DNA of 64,000 nucleotides, taken from NCBI RefSeq assembly GCF_035999195.1, contig NZ_DASYGY010000009.1, positions 62,001-126,000 of the forward strand, written 5' to 3'. Both the position numbers and the translations under genes were made by a program. A model generated the notes under the pieces. That model was not told the DNA's origin. It saw only the letters and a program-made list of their open reading frames with translations, and did no database searches. Shown here in pieces: positions 51,127-60,686 of the stretch. Position 1 is the stretch's first letter. Every line of letters starts with the position of its first letter. The stretch is from Pseudoxanthomonas sp. (lineage in GTDB: Bacteria; Pseudomonadota; Gammaproteobacteria; Xanthomonadales; Xanthomonadaceae).

Positions 51127-52355
51127 AGACGGAACGCACCGACATCCTGATCATCGGCGCAGGCCCGGCCGGTTCGGTCGCGGCGGCGATGCTGCGCCAG
51201 CAGGGCCGCAAGGTGCTGGTGGTCGAGCGCGAGCAGTTCCCGCGCTTCTCCATCGGCGAAAGCCTGCTGCCGCAGAGCATGGAATACATCCAGGCGGCCG
51301 GCCTGCTGCAGGACGTGGTGGAAGCCGGCTTCCAGTACAAGAACGGCGCCGCGTTCGTGCGCGGCGAGCGCACCACCGAATTCGATTTCCGCGACAAGTT
51401 CTCCGAGGGGTGGGGCACGACCTACCAGGTGCAACGCGCCGACTTCGACCATGTATTGGCGAAGGGCGCCGAACGGATGGGCGCCGAGGTCCGTTACCGG
51501 CACGAGGTGCTGTCCGCCGAACCGGGCGAGACGCCGCGCGTGACGGTACGTTCGCCGGAAGGCGAGGAGTACGTCATCGAAGCGGATTTCATGCTCGATG
51601 CCAGCGGTTTCGGTCGCCTGCTGCCGCGCCTGCTGAAGCTGGAGTCGCCGTCGAACTTCCCGGTGCGTGGCGCCATCTTCACCCACGTGCGCGACCACAT
51701 TCCGCACGACGCCGGCTTCGACCGCAACAAGATCCTGATCACCACGCATCCCGAGCACGTGGATGTCTGGTACTGGACCATTCCGTTCTCCAATGGCTGC
51801 TGCTCGCTGGGCGTGGTGGCGGAGCAGGCCTTCCTCGACCGCTACAGCGGCACCGAACTGGAACGCCTGCAGGCCATCGTCGGCGAGGACCCCAACCTCA
51901 CGCGCCTGCTGAAAAACGCGGAGTGGGCCGTGCTGCCGGTGCGCCAGATCACCGGCTACTCGGCCAACGTGTCGTCGCTGTGGGGTCCGGGCTATGCGCT
52001 GCTGGGCAATGCGGGCGAATTCCTCGATCCGGTGTTCTCCTCCGGCGTCACCATCGCGTTCAAGTCCGCGCAGCTGGCCAGCGAGTGCCTGCGTCGCCGG
52101 TACGCAGGCGAGACGGTGGACTGGGAAGCCGACTTCGCCGTGCCGTTGCGTGGCGGCGTGCAGACCTTCCGGCGGTTCGTCGAATCGTGGTACGCCGGCG
52201 GCTTCCAGAAGATCATCTTCCATCCCGATCCGCCGCCGAACATCCGCCGCATGATCTGCGCCATCCTTGCCGGCTACGCGTGGGACAGCACGAATCCGTA
52301 CGTCGCCGACACGCAGCGCCGCCTGCAGGTGCTGGAGCAACTGTGCACCGGTTGA
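51123..52355 (+). CDS. Flavin-dependent halogenase-like oxidoreductase
   Basis: 410-residue flavoprotein with FAD motif GAGPAG (12-17), the halogenase-type FSIGESLLP (43-50), GFQYKNGAAF with Lys73 at the place of the catalytic lysine, and WYWTIP (216-221), which fits the WxWxIP signature of flavin-dependent halogenases. Xanthomonadins are brominated aryl polyenes, so a brominating role is attractive. Several non-halogenating relatives share parts of this fold, so the call remains provisional. The ATG overlaps the exporter stop by four bases. Confidence 0.78.
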   Translation: MKTERTDILIIGAGPAGSVAAAMLRQQGRKVLVVEREQFPRFSIGESLLPQSMEYIQAAGLLQDVVEAGFQYKNGAAFVRGERTTEFDFRDKFSEGWGTTYQVQRADFDHVLAKGAERMGAEVRYRHEVLSAEPGETPRVTVRSPEGEEYVIEADFMLDASGFGRLLPRLLKLESPSNFPVRGAIFTHVRDHIPHDAGFDRNKILITTHPEHVDVWYWTIPFSNGCCSLGVVAEQAFLDRYSGTELERLQAIVGEDPNLTRLLKNAEWAVLPVRQITGYSANVSSLWGPGYALLGNAGEFLDPVFSSGVTIAFKSAQLASECLRRRYAGETVDWEADFAVPLRGGVQTFRRFVESWYAGGFQKIIFHPDPPPNIRRMICAILAGYAWDSTNPYVADTQRRLQVLEQLCTG

Positions 52356-52891
52356 TCGTGCTGCTGATGACCTGCCTGCTGCTGTCCGCGTGCGCCACGC
52401 GGTCCACAGGCCCCACCGTGGCCCTGCCGTCGCTGCGACTGGCGCCGGCAGCGCTGGGACACACCCTGTCTGCGCAGCAGCGTCTGGTATTCCATTTCGG
52501 CACGCAGGTGCGTGAGCTGGACGCGCTGCTCGAGATCGACGCCACCGAGGTGCGGCTGGCGGTACAGGCGATGGGCCGCACCGGCGTTCGCCTGCAGTGG
52601 GACGGAACGGACCTGGTCGAAGCGCGCGCCGCGTGGCTGCCTGCCGCCGTGCGCGGCGAGCGCGTGCTCGACGACCTGCAGTTCAGCCTGTGGCCCGCCG
52701 ATGCGATCAGGCCGGTCCTGCCCGCCGGGTGGGAGCTGACCGAGCGTGGCACGCTGCGCGAGTTGCGCCACAACGGCCGGGTCTGGTTGCAGCGCGAACA
52801 GGTGGATGCCGGCACGCTGCGCATCCGCAATGACGCCGACGGCTATGAACTGACGATCGAATCGGTCGCGGGCGGAGCGCAGCAGCCATGA
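52343..52891 (+). CDS. DUF3261 lipoprotein (ApeN-like)
   Basis: 182-residue lipoprotein from a GTG start with GGAG five bases upstream. The lipobox LLSAC places the lipidated Cys at residue 17. The mature part (QRLVFHFGTQVRELDALLEID) matches the DUF3261 proteins of aryl polyene clusters, a LolB-like fold that may receive the pigment lipid at the outer membrane. It overlaps the halogenase-like gene and the first full ketosynthase. Confidence 0.84.
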   Translation: MHRLIVLLMTCLLLSACATRSTGPTVALPSLRLAPAALGHTLSAQQRLVFHFGTQVRELDALLEIDATEVRLAVQAMGRTGVRLQWDGTDLVEARAAWLPAAVRGERVLDDLQFSLWPADAIRPVLPAGWELTERGTLRELRHNGRVWLQREQVDAGTLRIRNDADGYELTIESVAGGAQQP

Positions 52892-54078
52892 GCGGCGATG
52901 CCATCTTCCTCAACCGGCTCGGCATCGTCTGCGCGCTCGGCGACGGCGTCGACGAGGTGCGCGCGGCGATGTTCCGCGCCGATGCGCCGCAGGGCGTGGC
53001 GCCCAACGACCGCCTGTTGCCCGGACAGACGCTGGCACTGGGTGCGGTCGCCGGTCCGCTGCCGTCGCTCGACCATCATCCCGTCCGACTGCATGGCCGC
53101 AACAACGCGCTGCTGCGTGCGGCGTATCTGCAGATCCACGAGCAGGTGCAGCAGGCGATCGAGCGCCATGGGCCGTCGCGTGTCGCCGTGGTGGTGGGCA
53201 CCAGCACGTCCGGCATCGGCGAGGCCGAGCAGGCGATGACGCACTGGCATCGTCATGGGCAGTGGCCGGACGGGTTCCATTACGTCCAGCAGGAAATCGG
53301 CTCGCCGTCGCGATTCCTAGCGGCCGAATCCGGCGCCCGTGGCCCGGCGTGGACGATTTCCACGGCCTGTTCCTCCAGCGCGAAGGCGATGGCCTCCGCC
53401 GCCCGCCTGCTGCGAAGCGGACTGGTCGATGCCGTCATCACCGGTGGCGCGGACTCGCTGTGCGCCTTCACCGTGCGTGGCTTCATGGCGCTGGAATCGG
53501 TGTCCGTCGAGCGCTGCAATCCGTTCTCCGCGCACCGGCACGGCATCAACATCGGCGAGGGCGCGGCGCTGTTCCTGATGACGCGCGCGCCGGGGCCGGT
53601 GCGCCTGCTCGGCTGGGGCGAGACCGCCGACGCCCACCACATCTCCGCACCCGAACCGCAGGGCATCGGCGCCATCGACGCCATCGGCCAGGCGCTGGCG
53701 CGGGCGAAGCTGGCGCCGTCGCAGATCGACTACATCAACCTGCATGGCACGGCCACGCCGCAGAACGATGCGATGGAAAGCCGCGCGGTGTCTGCGGCGC
53801 TCGGCAGCGAGGTGCCGGCAAGCGCCACCAAGCCGTTGACCGGGCACACCCTGGGCGCGGCGGGTGCGATCGAAGCGGGCTTGTGCTGGCTGGCGATGAC
53901 CGACAATCCCACCCACCTGCTGCCGCCGCACTGGTGGGATGGCGCGGTGGATCCGGACCTGCCGCCGCTGGCGTTCGTCGCGCCCGGCGCTACCGCGCAC
54001 CGCCCACTGCGCCACGTGCTGAGCCAGTCGTTCGCCTTCGGTGGCAGCAACGCCGTGCTGGTGTTCGGAGGAGCCTGA
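52888..54078 (+). CDS. Beta-ketoacyl-ACP synthase (ApeO-like)
   Basis: 396-residue FabF-type ketosynthase. The nucleophile is Cys161 (TISTACSSSAKAM); the two histidines lie in LHGTATPQND and KPLTGHTLGAAGA. It would elongate the polyene with malonyl units together with the inactive chain-length factor encoded by the first gene of the operon. Start and stop overlap its neighbours by four bases and one base. Confidence 0.92.
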   Translation: MSGDAIFLNRLGIVCALGDGVDEVRAAMFRADAPQGVAPNDRLLPGQTLALGAVAGPLPSLDHHPVRLHGRNNALLRAAYLQIHEQVQQAIERHGPSRVAVVVGTSTSGIGEAEQAMTHWHRHGQWPDGFHYVQQEIGSPSRFLAAESGARGPAWTISTACSSSAKAMASAARLLRSGLVDAVITGGADSLCAFTVRGFMALESVSVERCNPFSAHRHGINIGEGAALFLMTRAPGPVRLLGWGETADAHHISAPEPQGIGAIDAIGQALARAKLAPSQIDYINLHGTATPQNDAMESRAVSAALGSEVPASATKPLTGHTLGAAGAIEAGLCWLAMTDNPTHLLPPHWWDGAVDPDLPPLAFVAPGATAHRPLRHVLSQSFAFGGSNAVLVFGGA

Positions 54079-54533
54079 TGCGCGAGCTGTACGACATCGA
54101 ACGCGTGGTACCGCATCGCGGCACGATGCTTCTGGTCGACCGGCTGCTCGCCTGGGACGAGGACAGCGTGGCCGTCGAGCTGCGGGTGCCCGACGAAGGA
54201 CCTTTCTGCCATGCCGACGGCGTGCCGGCCTGGGTCGGCGTGGAATACATGGCACAGAGCATCGCCGCCTGGTCGGGGTGCCGTGCACGGGCGGCCGGAC
54301 GCGCGCCGTCGGTCGGGTTCCTGCTCGGTACGCGCCGCTACGACAGCCGCGTGTCGTGGTTCCGTGCCGGCAGCGTGCTGCGCGTGGAGGCGATCCGCGA
54401 GTTGATGGGCGACAATGGCCTGGGCATGTTCCGCTGCCGCATCCTGGGGGAGGGCGAGGAACTGGCGACCGCCAACGTGTCGGTGTACGAGCCCGCCGAT
54501 GCGATGGCCTATCTGGAGAGTACGCAGGAATGA
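54078..54533 (+). CDS. FabZ-like 3-hydroxyacyl-ACP dehydratase (ApeP-like)
   Basis: 151-residue hotdog dehydratase (VVPHRGTMLLVDRLL; VGVEYMAQSIAAW). With the hotdog domain of the ligase fusion it forms the pair of dehydratases typical of aryl polyene systems, which work as a heterodimer in characterised cases. GGAGGAGCC lies before the ATG. It overlaps the ketosynthase by one base and the reductase by four. Confidence 0.88.
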   Translation: MRELYDIERVVPHRGTMLLVDRLLAWDEDSVAVELRVPDEGPFCHADGVPAWVGVEYMAQSIAAWSGCRARAAGRAPSVGFLLGTRRYDSRVSWFRAGSVLRVEAIRELMGDNGLGMFRCRILGEGEELATANVSVYEPADAMAYLESTQE

Positions 54534-55264
54534 GTGAAGAACAGACGGTCCTGGTCACCGGGGGGAGCCGGGGGATAGGGCGGGCCATCGCGCTGCGGCT
54601 GGCGCAGGACGGCTTCGACGTGGTCGTGCATTGCCGCAGCCGCCTCGACGAGGCGGAAGGCGTCGCCGCGCAGATCCGCGAGTCGGGCCGGCAGGCGCGC
54701 GTGCTGGCGTTCGACGTGGCCGATCGTGCCGCCGCCGCGCAGGCGCTGGAGGCCGACATCGGCGAACACGGCACCTACCACGGCATCGTCTGCAACGCCG
54801 GCATCGCGCGCGACACCGCCTTCCCGGCGATGAGCGGCGAGGACTGGGACGACGTGCTGCGCACCAACCTCGACGGCTTCTACAACATCCTCCATCCGCT
54901 GGTCATGCCGATGGTGCGGCGGCGCAAGCCGGGGCGCATCGTCACGCTGTCGTCGGTGTCCGGTCTGGTCGGCAATCGCGGGCAGGTGAACTACAGCGCG
55001 GCCAAGGCCGGCATCATCGGCGCGACCAAGGCGCTGGCGCTGGAACTGGCCAGCCGCGACATCACCGTCAACTGCGTGGCGCCGGGCCTGATCGATACCG
55101 AGATGGTCAGTGGCGAGGTCGTCGATGAAGCGCTGAAGATGATCCCGATGAAACGCGTCGGCCGGCCCGAGGAAGTCGCCGCCGTGGTGGCCTTCCTGAT
55201 GTCGCCGCAGGCGTCGTACGTCACCCGCCAGGTGATCTCGGTCAACGGAGGCCTGGTCGGATGA
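54530..55264 (+). CDS. FabG-type 3-oxoacyl-ACP reductase (ApeQ-like)
   Basis: 244-residue SDR ketoreductase: TGGSRGIG at 10-17, CNAG, catalytic Ser in LSSVSG and the YSAAK pair, and the family C-terminus ISVNGG. It reduces the beta-keto group in each elongation cycle. The ATG overlaps the dehydratase stop, and the stop overlaps the next ketosynthase start. Confidence 0.92.
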   Translation: MSEEQTVLVTGGSRGIGRAIALRLAQDGFDVVVHCRSRLDEAEGVAAQIRESGRQARVLAFDVADRAAAAQALEADIGEHGTYHGIVCNAGIARDTAFPAMSGEDWDDVLRTNLDGFYNILHPLVMPMVRRRKPGRIVTLSSVSGLVGNRGQVNYSAAKAGIIGATKALALELASRDITVNCVAPGLIDTEMVSGEVVDEALKMIPMKRVGRPEEVAAVVAFLMSPQASYVTRQVISVNGGLVG

Positions 55265-56496
55265 GTCGCAACGATCGACGCGTGGTGGTCACCGGCGCCG
55301 GCACCATCAGCCCCCTCGGCCACGACTGGCCCAGCGTGCACCTGCGCCTGCGCGAGTGCCGCAACGCGGTGCGCCACATGGACGACTGGGCCAAGTACGA
55401 GGGCCTGAATACCCGGCTGGCCGCGCCGGCCGAGGCGTTCGAGCTGCCGGCGCACTACAACCGCAAGACCACGCGCAGCATGGGGCGCGTGGCGCTTATG
55501 TCCGTGCGCGCCACCGAGCTGGCGCTGGAGCAGGCGGGACTGCTGGGCGATCCGCTGCTGAAGAGCGGCCGGGTGGGCGTGTCCTACGGCTCCTCCGCCG
55601 GCAGCCATGAAGCGGTCGGCGACTTCGGCCGCATGCTCAACGAGCACACGACCGAGGGCATCAACGCCACCACCTACCTGAAGATGATGAGCCACACCGC
55701 GCCGGTGAACATCGGCGTCTTCTTCGGCCTGACCGGGCGTGTGTACACCACCTCCAGCGCCTGCACCTCGGGTAGCCAGGGCGTCGGTTGCGCGTACGAA
55801 GCCGTGCGCAGCGGCAAGCAGGTGGCGATGATTGCCGGTGGCGCCGAACAGCTGGACGCCACCGCCGCGGCGGTGTTCGACACTTTGTTCGCCACCAGCG
55901 TGCGCAACCACCAGCCCGAGCTGACGCCGCGTCCGTTCGATGCCAACCGCGACGGCCTGGTGCTGGGCGAGGGCGCCTGTACGCTGGTGCTGGAAGACCT
56001 GGAACACGCACAGGCGCGCGGCGCCACCATCCTGGCCGAGATCGTCGGCTACGGCACCAACAGCGACGGCCAGCACGTCACCCAGCCCAGCGCCGGCACG
56101 ATGGCGCAGGCCATGCGGCTGGCGCTGGAAGATGCAGGCCTGTCGCCGGACGCGATCGGCTACGTCAACGCGCACGGCACCGCCACCGACCATGGCGACA
56201 TCGCCGAGACGGCGGCGACCGCGGCGGTGTTCGGCAACCGCATGCCGATCAGTTCGCTGAAGAGCTATGTCGGCCACACGCTGGGCGCCTGCGGTGCGTA
56301 CGAATCGTGGATCGCGCTGCAGATGATGCGCGAGGGCTGGTTCGCGCCCACGCTGAACCTGGAAGAACGCGACCCGCGCTGCGCCGACCTCGACTACATC
56401 ACCGGCGAGGGCCGCGAGCTGCAGACCGATTACGTGATGAACAACAACTTCGCCTTCGGCGGCATCAACACGTCGCTGATCTTCAGGCGCTGGTGA
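55261..56496 (+). CDS. Beta-ketoacyl-ACP synthase (ApeR-like)
   Basis: 411-residue ketosynthase, last gene of the pigment operon. The nucleophile is Cys168 in SSACTSGSQ, with histidines in NAHGTATDHGD and KSYVGHTLGACGA. It differs clearly from the upstream ketosynthase, and in related clusters this second enzyme is proposed to start chains. The serine hydrolase gene converges on it three bases later. Confidence 0.92.
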   Translation: MSRNDRRVVVTGAGTISPLGHDWPSVHLRLRECRNAVRHMDDWAKYEGLNTRLAAPAEAFELPAHYNRKTTRSMGRVALMSVRATELALEQAGLLGDPLLKSGRVGVSYGSSAGSHEAVGDFGRMLNEHTTEGINATTYLKMMSHTAPVNIGVFFGLTGRVYTTSSACTSGSQGVGCAYEAVRSGKQVAMIAGGAEQLDATAAAVFDTLFATSVRNHQPELTPRPFDANRDGLVLGEGACTLVLEDLEHAQARGATILAEIVGYGTNSDGQHVTQPSAGTMAQAMRLALEDAGLSPDAIGYVNAHGTATDHGDIAETAATAAVFGNRMPISSLKSYVGHTLGACGAYESWIALQMMREGWFAPTLNLEERDPRCADLDYITGEGRELQTDYVMNNNFAFGGINTSLIFRRW

Positions 56497-56499
56497 GCG

Positions 56500-57738
56500 T
56501 CACTGCCGGGCAGGGCGCGATGCCTGTCCCGTCGTGTCGAGAGATTCGCGCGACCGGCAACCGGTCGGGTCGGGCGCGCGACGGGCATCCTCCGCCATCG
56601 CGATGCGACGCATCAGTTTCCTTCCGACCTCGTCGTTCCAATTGAAGCTGTTCTGCAACACCACCACGGCGATCCCGCGGCAGACGTCGATGCCCACGAA
56701 CGCGCTGTGCCCGGAATTGACGCCGAACTGATAGAAGACGCCCGGCTCCTTCAACGGATCGGCGTGCCAGGCGACGCTGGGTCCGGCCGGGTCGAGCGTC
56801 GCCGAGAGATCCAACTCAGTACCGGACAGCGGCAGGTGTGCGGCGGCATAGCGGAGCAGGTCTTCGGTGGTGGAGTAGCCACCGCCCACGCCCTGCATGA
56901 ACGGGTTCATGGTCCAGTCCGCCACCTCCTTGCCGCGCCTGATGAACTTCGGCTGGTCGCCGGCATGTCCGCTCATCCGAGTCCCTTCGTCGACGCTGGT
57001 CGCGCCGAACGAGGTGTTGCTCATGCCCAGCGGTGCGAGCAACCGGTCCTGGAGCAGGGCGTCGATGGTCTGCCCGGTCCTGAGCTCCAGCACATGGCAG
57101 AGCAGGCCGTAGCCGAGATTCGAGTAGCGCGATCCATCCTGGTCCGCCTTGGGCTTTTCCCACTCCTCCAGGTAGTCGAGCGCACGTCCGGCATCCAGCC
57201 GGCGATAGAAATCCTCGCCGGTGAAGAGATAGCCGGTGAACAGGCGCAGGGTCTCGAGCGTGGCGGGTTGCCTCGGCAGTCCGGACGTATGCGTGGCCAA
57301 CTGCCTGAGCGTGATCGAAGCCGCGTCGTCGCTGAGAACAGTCTGCGGCGGCAGCATCTCGCGCAGCGTGCTGTTCCAGTCCAGCTCACCGTTCTCCACC
57401 ATCAGTTCGACGAGGGCGCCTACCCAGCCCTTGGTGATCGACCCGACGGCGGCGACGGTATCGGGCTGTGGCGCCGCCGGGGTGCTCCGGGACATCACCC
57501 CGTCGCTGAAATAACGCCGGCGGCCGTCGGCGGTGTGGATGCCCACGATCACCCCGGGCGTGCGCCCCCGTTCCACCAGCGGCTGCGCCAGCCTCCGTGC
57601 ATCCGCCAGCGGGTCGTAAGGCCGCGAGACATCGAAGTCGGACGGTGGGCCGTCCTCCGTTGCGATCCCCGAAAGATTCGCGCACCCGCCGGCCGCGAGG
57701 GAAAGGGCGAGCAGCAGGACGATCGGGCGACGCGGCAT
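56500..57738 (-). CDS. Serine hydrolase lipoprotein (class C beta-lactamase-like)
   Basis: 412-residue lipoprotein: lipobox AAGGC with Cys19. The beta-lactamase-like fold shows Ser100-x-x-Lys103 (GSITKG), the YSN triad element in DGSRYSNLGYG, and a C-terminal NSGHSAFVG in place of KTG. Family members are D-aminopeptidases, esterases or penicillin-binding relatives; the substrate is unknown. It converges on the pigment operon and is separate from the copper genes by about 120 bases with no gene. Confidence 0.85.
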   Translation of the reverse strand: MPRRPIVLLLALSLAAGGCANLSGIATEDGPPSDFDVSRPYDPLADARRLAQPLVERGRTPGVIVGIHTADGRRRYFSDGVMSRSTPAAPQPDTVAAVGSITKGWVGALVELMVENGELDWNSTLREMLPPQTVLSDDAASITLRQLATHTSGLPRQPATLETLRLFTGYLFTGEDFYRRLDAGRALDYLEEWEKPKADQDGSRYSNLGYGLLCHVLELRTGQTIDALLQDRLLAPLGMSNTSFGATSVDEGTRMSGHAGDQPKFIRRGKEVADWTMNPFMQGVGGGYSTTEDLLRYAAAHLPLSGTELDLSATLDPAGPSVAWHADPLKEPGVFYQFGVNSGHSAFVGIDVCRGIAVVVLQNSFNWNDEVGRKLMRRIAMAEDARRAPDPTGCRSRESLDTTGQASRPARQ

Positions 57739-57857
57739 CCTTTCCTCCTTGATCCCGTTCGCATGCTACCCGAGGGCATGCATGCGCCGGAACCGGCCCT
57801 GGTCCAGTCAATCCTCCTCGCCATCGCCCTGCGGGCTCCCGGCGCATCACGCCTCCC

Positions 57858-58769
57858 TCAGAACCAGAGCCTGACGCCCGCCACCACACGGGTATCGCGC
57901 ACCGACTCGCCCTCCAGGCGACGCAGATCGGCGGTGTCGCCGAGCGCGCGCTCGTGCACCACCCCGACATACGGGGCGAAGCGGCGGCTGATCTCGTACC
58001 GCAGGCGCAGGCCGGCCTCGATGCCCGTCACGCCGCGCCCGATGCCGTAGTCCGGATCGTCGTCGGCCGCGATGTCCACTTCCACCAGCGGCTGCAGGAT
58101 CAGGCGGTTGGTGATGCGCAGCGTGTACTCGGCTTCGACGTTGGCGGCGACCTGGCCATCATCGCTGACATACGCGGTCGCCGACACCTCGAACCGGTAC
58201 GGTGCCATGCCCTGCACGCCGAACGCGGCCCACGTGCGCGCGTTGCCGGGCTTGAAGTCATGCCGGATGCCCGCCATCACCTCCCACCACGGCGACACGC
58301 TGCGGCCATACAGCACCTCCAGGTCGGCGCTTTCGGTATGCCCGCCCATGCGTTCGCCCTCGCTGCGCAGCCACAGGCGGTCGGTATCGGTGCCGAACCA
58401 CGCACTGCCTTCCCAGGCCTGGCCGGTGCCTTCATCGGCGTCCCAGGCTTCCAGCCGATTGAAAGTCACCTTGTGGTTGAACGCCGGCGCATGCTGCATG
58501 GCGTGGTGGTCGATGTCGGGAAACGCGGCCGCCAGATCCTCGGGCGTGATGGCCGGAATCGGCTCGCGCGGTGCCGTGGATGCAGTCGCCGGTTCTGCCT
58601 GCGACATCGCGGCGTGGTCGTGATGCGCGTGCGCGTCCTGCGTCGGCGCATCGGTCGTGGCGCGATGATGCGCATGGTCGTGATGCTGTGCCGAGGCGGG
58701 CACGGCGAAACCCAGTGTCAATGCGATCGCGGCGACCAGACCGAGCGGGGCAGGGGAGTGGGTCTTCAT
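57858..58769 (-). CDS. copB: Copper resistance protein B
   Basis: Outer-membrane beta-barrel of the plasmid/chromosomal Cop system. The 303-residue protein has a signal peptide (residues 1-27, ASAQ), a His-rich N-terminal copper-binding stretch (HHDHAHHRATTDAPTQDAHAHHDHAA region) and a barrel ending in Phe (VRLWF). It overlaps copA by four bases (ATGA), so the two are translationally coupled. Confidence 0.94.
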   Translation of the reverse strand: MKTHSPAPLGLVAAIALTLGFAVPASAQHHDHAHHRATTDAPTQDAHAHHDHAAMSQAEPATASTAPREPIPAITPEDLAAAFPDIDHHAMQHAPAFNHKVTFNRLEAWDADEGTGQAWEGSAWFGTDTDRLWLRSEGERMGGHTESADLEVLYGRSVSPWWEVMAGIRHDFKPGNARTWAAFGVQGMAPYRFEVSATAYVSDDGQVAANVEAEYTLRITNRLILQPLVEVDIAADDDPDYGIGRGVTGIEAGLRLRYEISRRFAPYVGVVHERALGDTADLRRLEGESVRDTRVVAGVRLWF

Positions 58770-60568
58770 GCCTCGATCCTCACTTCCCGCATCATCCCGG
58801 CTTCCATGTGGTACAGCAGGTGGCAATGGAATGCCCATCGCCCCAGCGCATCGGCGCGTACGCGGTAGCTGCGTCGCGTGCCCGGTGGCATGTCGATGGT
58901 GTGCTTGCGCAGGTGGAAGCCGCCGTCGGCGTCCTCTAGGTCGCTCCATACGCCGTGCAGGTGGATCGGGTGCTGCATCATCGTGTCGTTGACCAGCACC
59001 ATGCGCATGCGCTCGCCGTACTTCAGTCTCAACGGCTCGGCGCTGGCGAACGGAATGCCGTCGAACGACCAGGCGAACTTCTCCATGTGCCCGGTCAGGT
59101 GCAGTTCGACGGTGCGGCCCGGTTCGCGACCGTCGGGATCCTCGAACAGGCTGTGCATGGCGCCATACGTCAGCACCTGGCGCCCGTTGTCGCGCAGGCC
59201 GATGCCGGGATCGTCGAGTTTCGGTTCGCTGGCGGAGGACTGCATGTCGACCAGCGGATTGCCGGCTTCGCTGGCGGGATGGTTCGGTGCGTTCGATGTC
59301 GCGCCGTGCGCACCGTGGTCCATGGCGCCCATGTTCGCGCCGCAGCCGCCTTCGCCCATCATCGCGCCGCAGCCCCCTTCCATGCCCTTGTGCGCGCCAT
59401 GGCCGCCCATATCGTGGGCCATGTCGGCCATCGTCAGCAGCGGACGCGGGTCGCGCGACGGGATCGGCGCTGCCAGTCCATCGCGGACGGCCAGCGTGCC
59501 GCGCGCATAGCCGGTGCGGCCCATGTCCTGCGCGAAGATCGTGAAAGCGTCCTGGCCCATCGGTTCGACGAGCACATCGAAGGTCTCCGCCACCGCGATG
59601 CGGAACTCGTCCACGCTGACCGGATGGATGTACTGGCCATCGGCGGCCACCACGGTCATCTTCAGGCCGGGGATGCGCACGTCGAAATAGCTCATCGCGC
59701 TGCCGTTGATGAAGCGCAGCAGCACCTTTTCGCCCGGCTTGAACAGGCCGGTCCAGTTGCCCGCCGGCGCGGCGCCGTTCACCAGGTAGGTGTAGGTGTG
59801 CGCGTTGATGTCGGAGATGTCGGTGGGCGTCATCCGCATGCGGCCCCACATGCCGCGGTCGGCGATCGTCTCCGCCAGCCCGTCGCGGCGCGCGTCGCGC
59901 ACGAAGTCCACCAGCGTGCGCTGGTAGTAGTTGTCGTGCTCCGGCATCTTCTTCGTGCGCCGGTACAGGGCGGCCGGATCCAGGTCGGTCCAGTCGGACA
60001 GCAGCACGACGTGCTCGCGATCGTAGTGGTACGGGGCCGGCTCGCGCGGATCGACGATCAGCGCGCCGTACAGCCCGGCCTGTTCCTGGAACAGCGAGTG
60101 GCTGTGGTACCAGTAGGTGCCGGACTGCTTCAGTTGGAACCGATACTGGAACGTTTCGCCCGGCGCGATCCCGTTGAAGCTCAGCCCCGGCACGCCGTCC
60201 ATGTTCGACGGCAGCAGGATGCCGTGCCAGTGGATCGAGGTCATGTCGCGCAGCCGGTTGCGGACGCGGACGGTGACCGTGTCGCCTTCGCGCCAGCGCA
60301 GCGTCGGCGCGGGCAGGCTGTCGTTGACGGTGATCGCCGGTCGCGTGCGGCCGGTGATGTCGACCGGCATCGCGCCGATATCCAGCGCGAACTCGGTGCC
60401 GGTCACCAGGGCCGCGCCGCCGCGTCGGGCCGGCGTACCGGCGGAGGCCGGCGCGCGCGCCAGGCCCAACCCCAGGGCGGCGCCACCGGTAGCGAGACCG
60501 GTGACGAACTGGCGACGCGTGGGCCGGAACGCACCCAGGCGTCCGGGTGTGGAGTCGTCGTATTTCAT
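58766..60568 (-). CDS. copA: Copper resistance multicopper oxidase
   Basis: Periplasmic multicopper oxidase of the CopA/PcoA type. The 600-residue protein has a twin-arginine signal (RRQFVTG, 18-24), cupredoxin domains with HWHG, HSH, HPIHLHG and the C-terminal HCHLLYHMEAGM copper ligands. A Met/His/Cys-rich loop in the middle (about residues 385-425, MGGHGAHKGMEGGCGAMM) likely binds copper. It is preceded by copL, the xanthomonad copLAB order. Confidence 0.95.
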   Translation of the reverse strand: MKYDDSTPGRLGAFRPTRRQFVTGLATGGAALGLGLARAPASAGTPARRGGAALVTGTEFALDIGAMPVDITGRTRPAITVNDSLPAPTLRWREGDTVTVRVRNRLRDMTSIHWHGILLPSNMDGVPGLSFNGIAPGETFQYRFQLKQSGTYWYHSHSLFQEQAGLYGALIVDPREPAPYHYDREHVVLLSDWTDLDPAALYRRTKKMPEHDNYYQRTLVDFVRDARRDGLAETIADRGMWGRMRMTPTDISDINAHTYTYLVNGAAPAGNWTGLFKPGEKVLLRFINGSAMSYFDVRIPGLKMTVVAADGQYIHPVSVDEFRIAVAETFDVLVEPMGQDAFTIFAQDMGRTGYARGTLAVRDGLAAPIPSRDPRPLLTMADMAHDMGGHGAHKGMEGGCGAMMGEGGCGANMGAMDHGAHGATSNAPNHPASEAGNPLVDMQSSASEPKLDDPGIGLRDNGRQVLTYGAMHSLFEDPDGREPGRTVELHLTGHMEKFAWSFDGIPFASAEPLRLKYGERMRMVLVNDTMMQHPIHLHGVWSDLEDADGGFHLRKHTIDMPPGTRRSYRVRADALGRWAFHCHLLYHMEAGMMREVRIEA

Positions 60569-60686
60569 TCACATCATCCTGTGCATCGTCGGCACGGCCA
60601 GCCGCTGTCGCGGTGGCGTCCGTCGTGGTCGTGGCACCCGTGCGCGATGTTCGGCACCGGGCTGGCGGAGGGCCGCAGAAGCGGCT

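Noticed and set aside
40182..56496. Reading the ketosynthase run as primary fatty-acid synthesis (fab) genes
   Set aside because: The inactive chain-length factor, LolA-like, MMPL, DUF3261 and COG4648 partners are specific to aryl polyene clusters.
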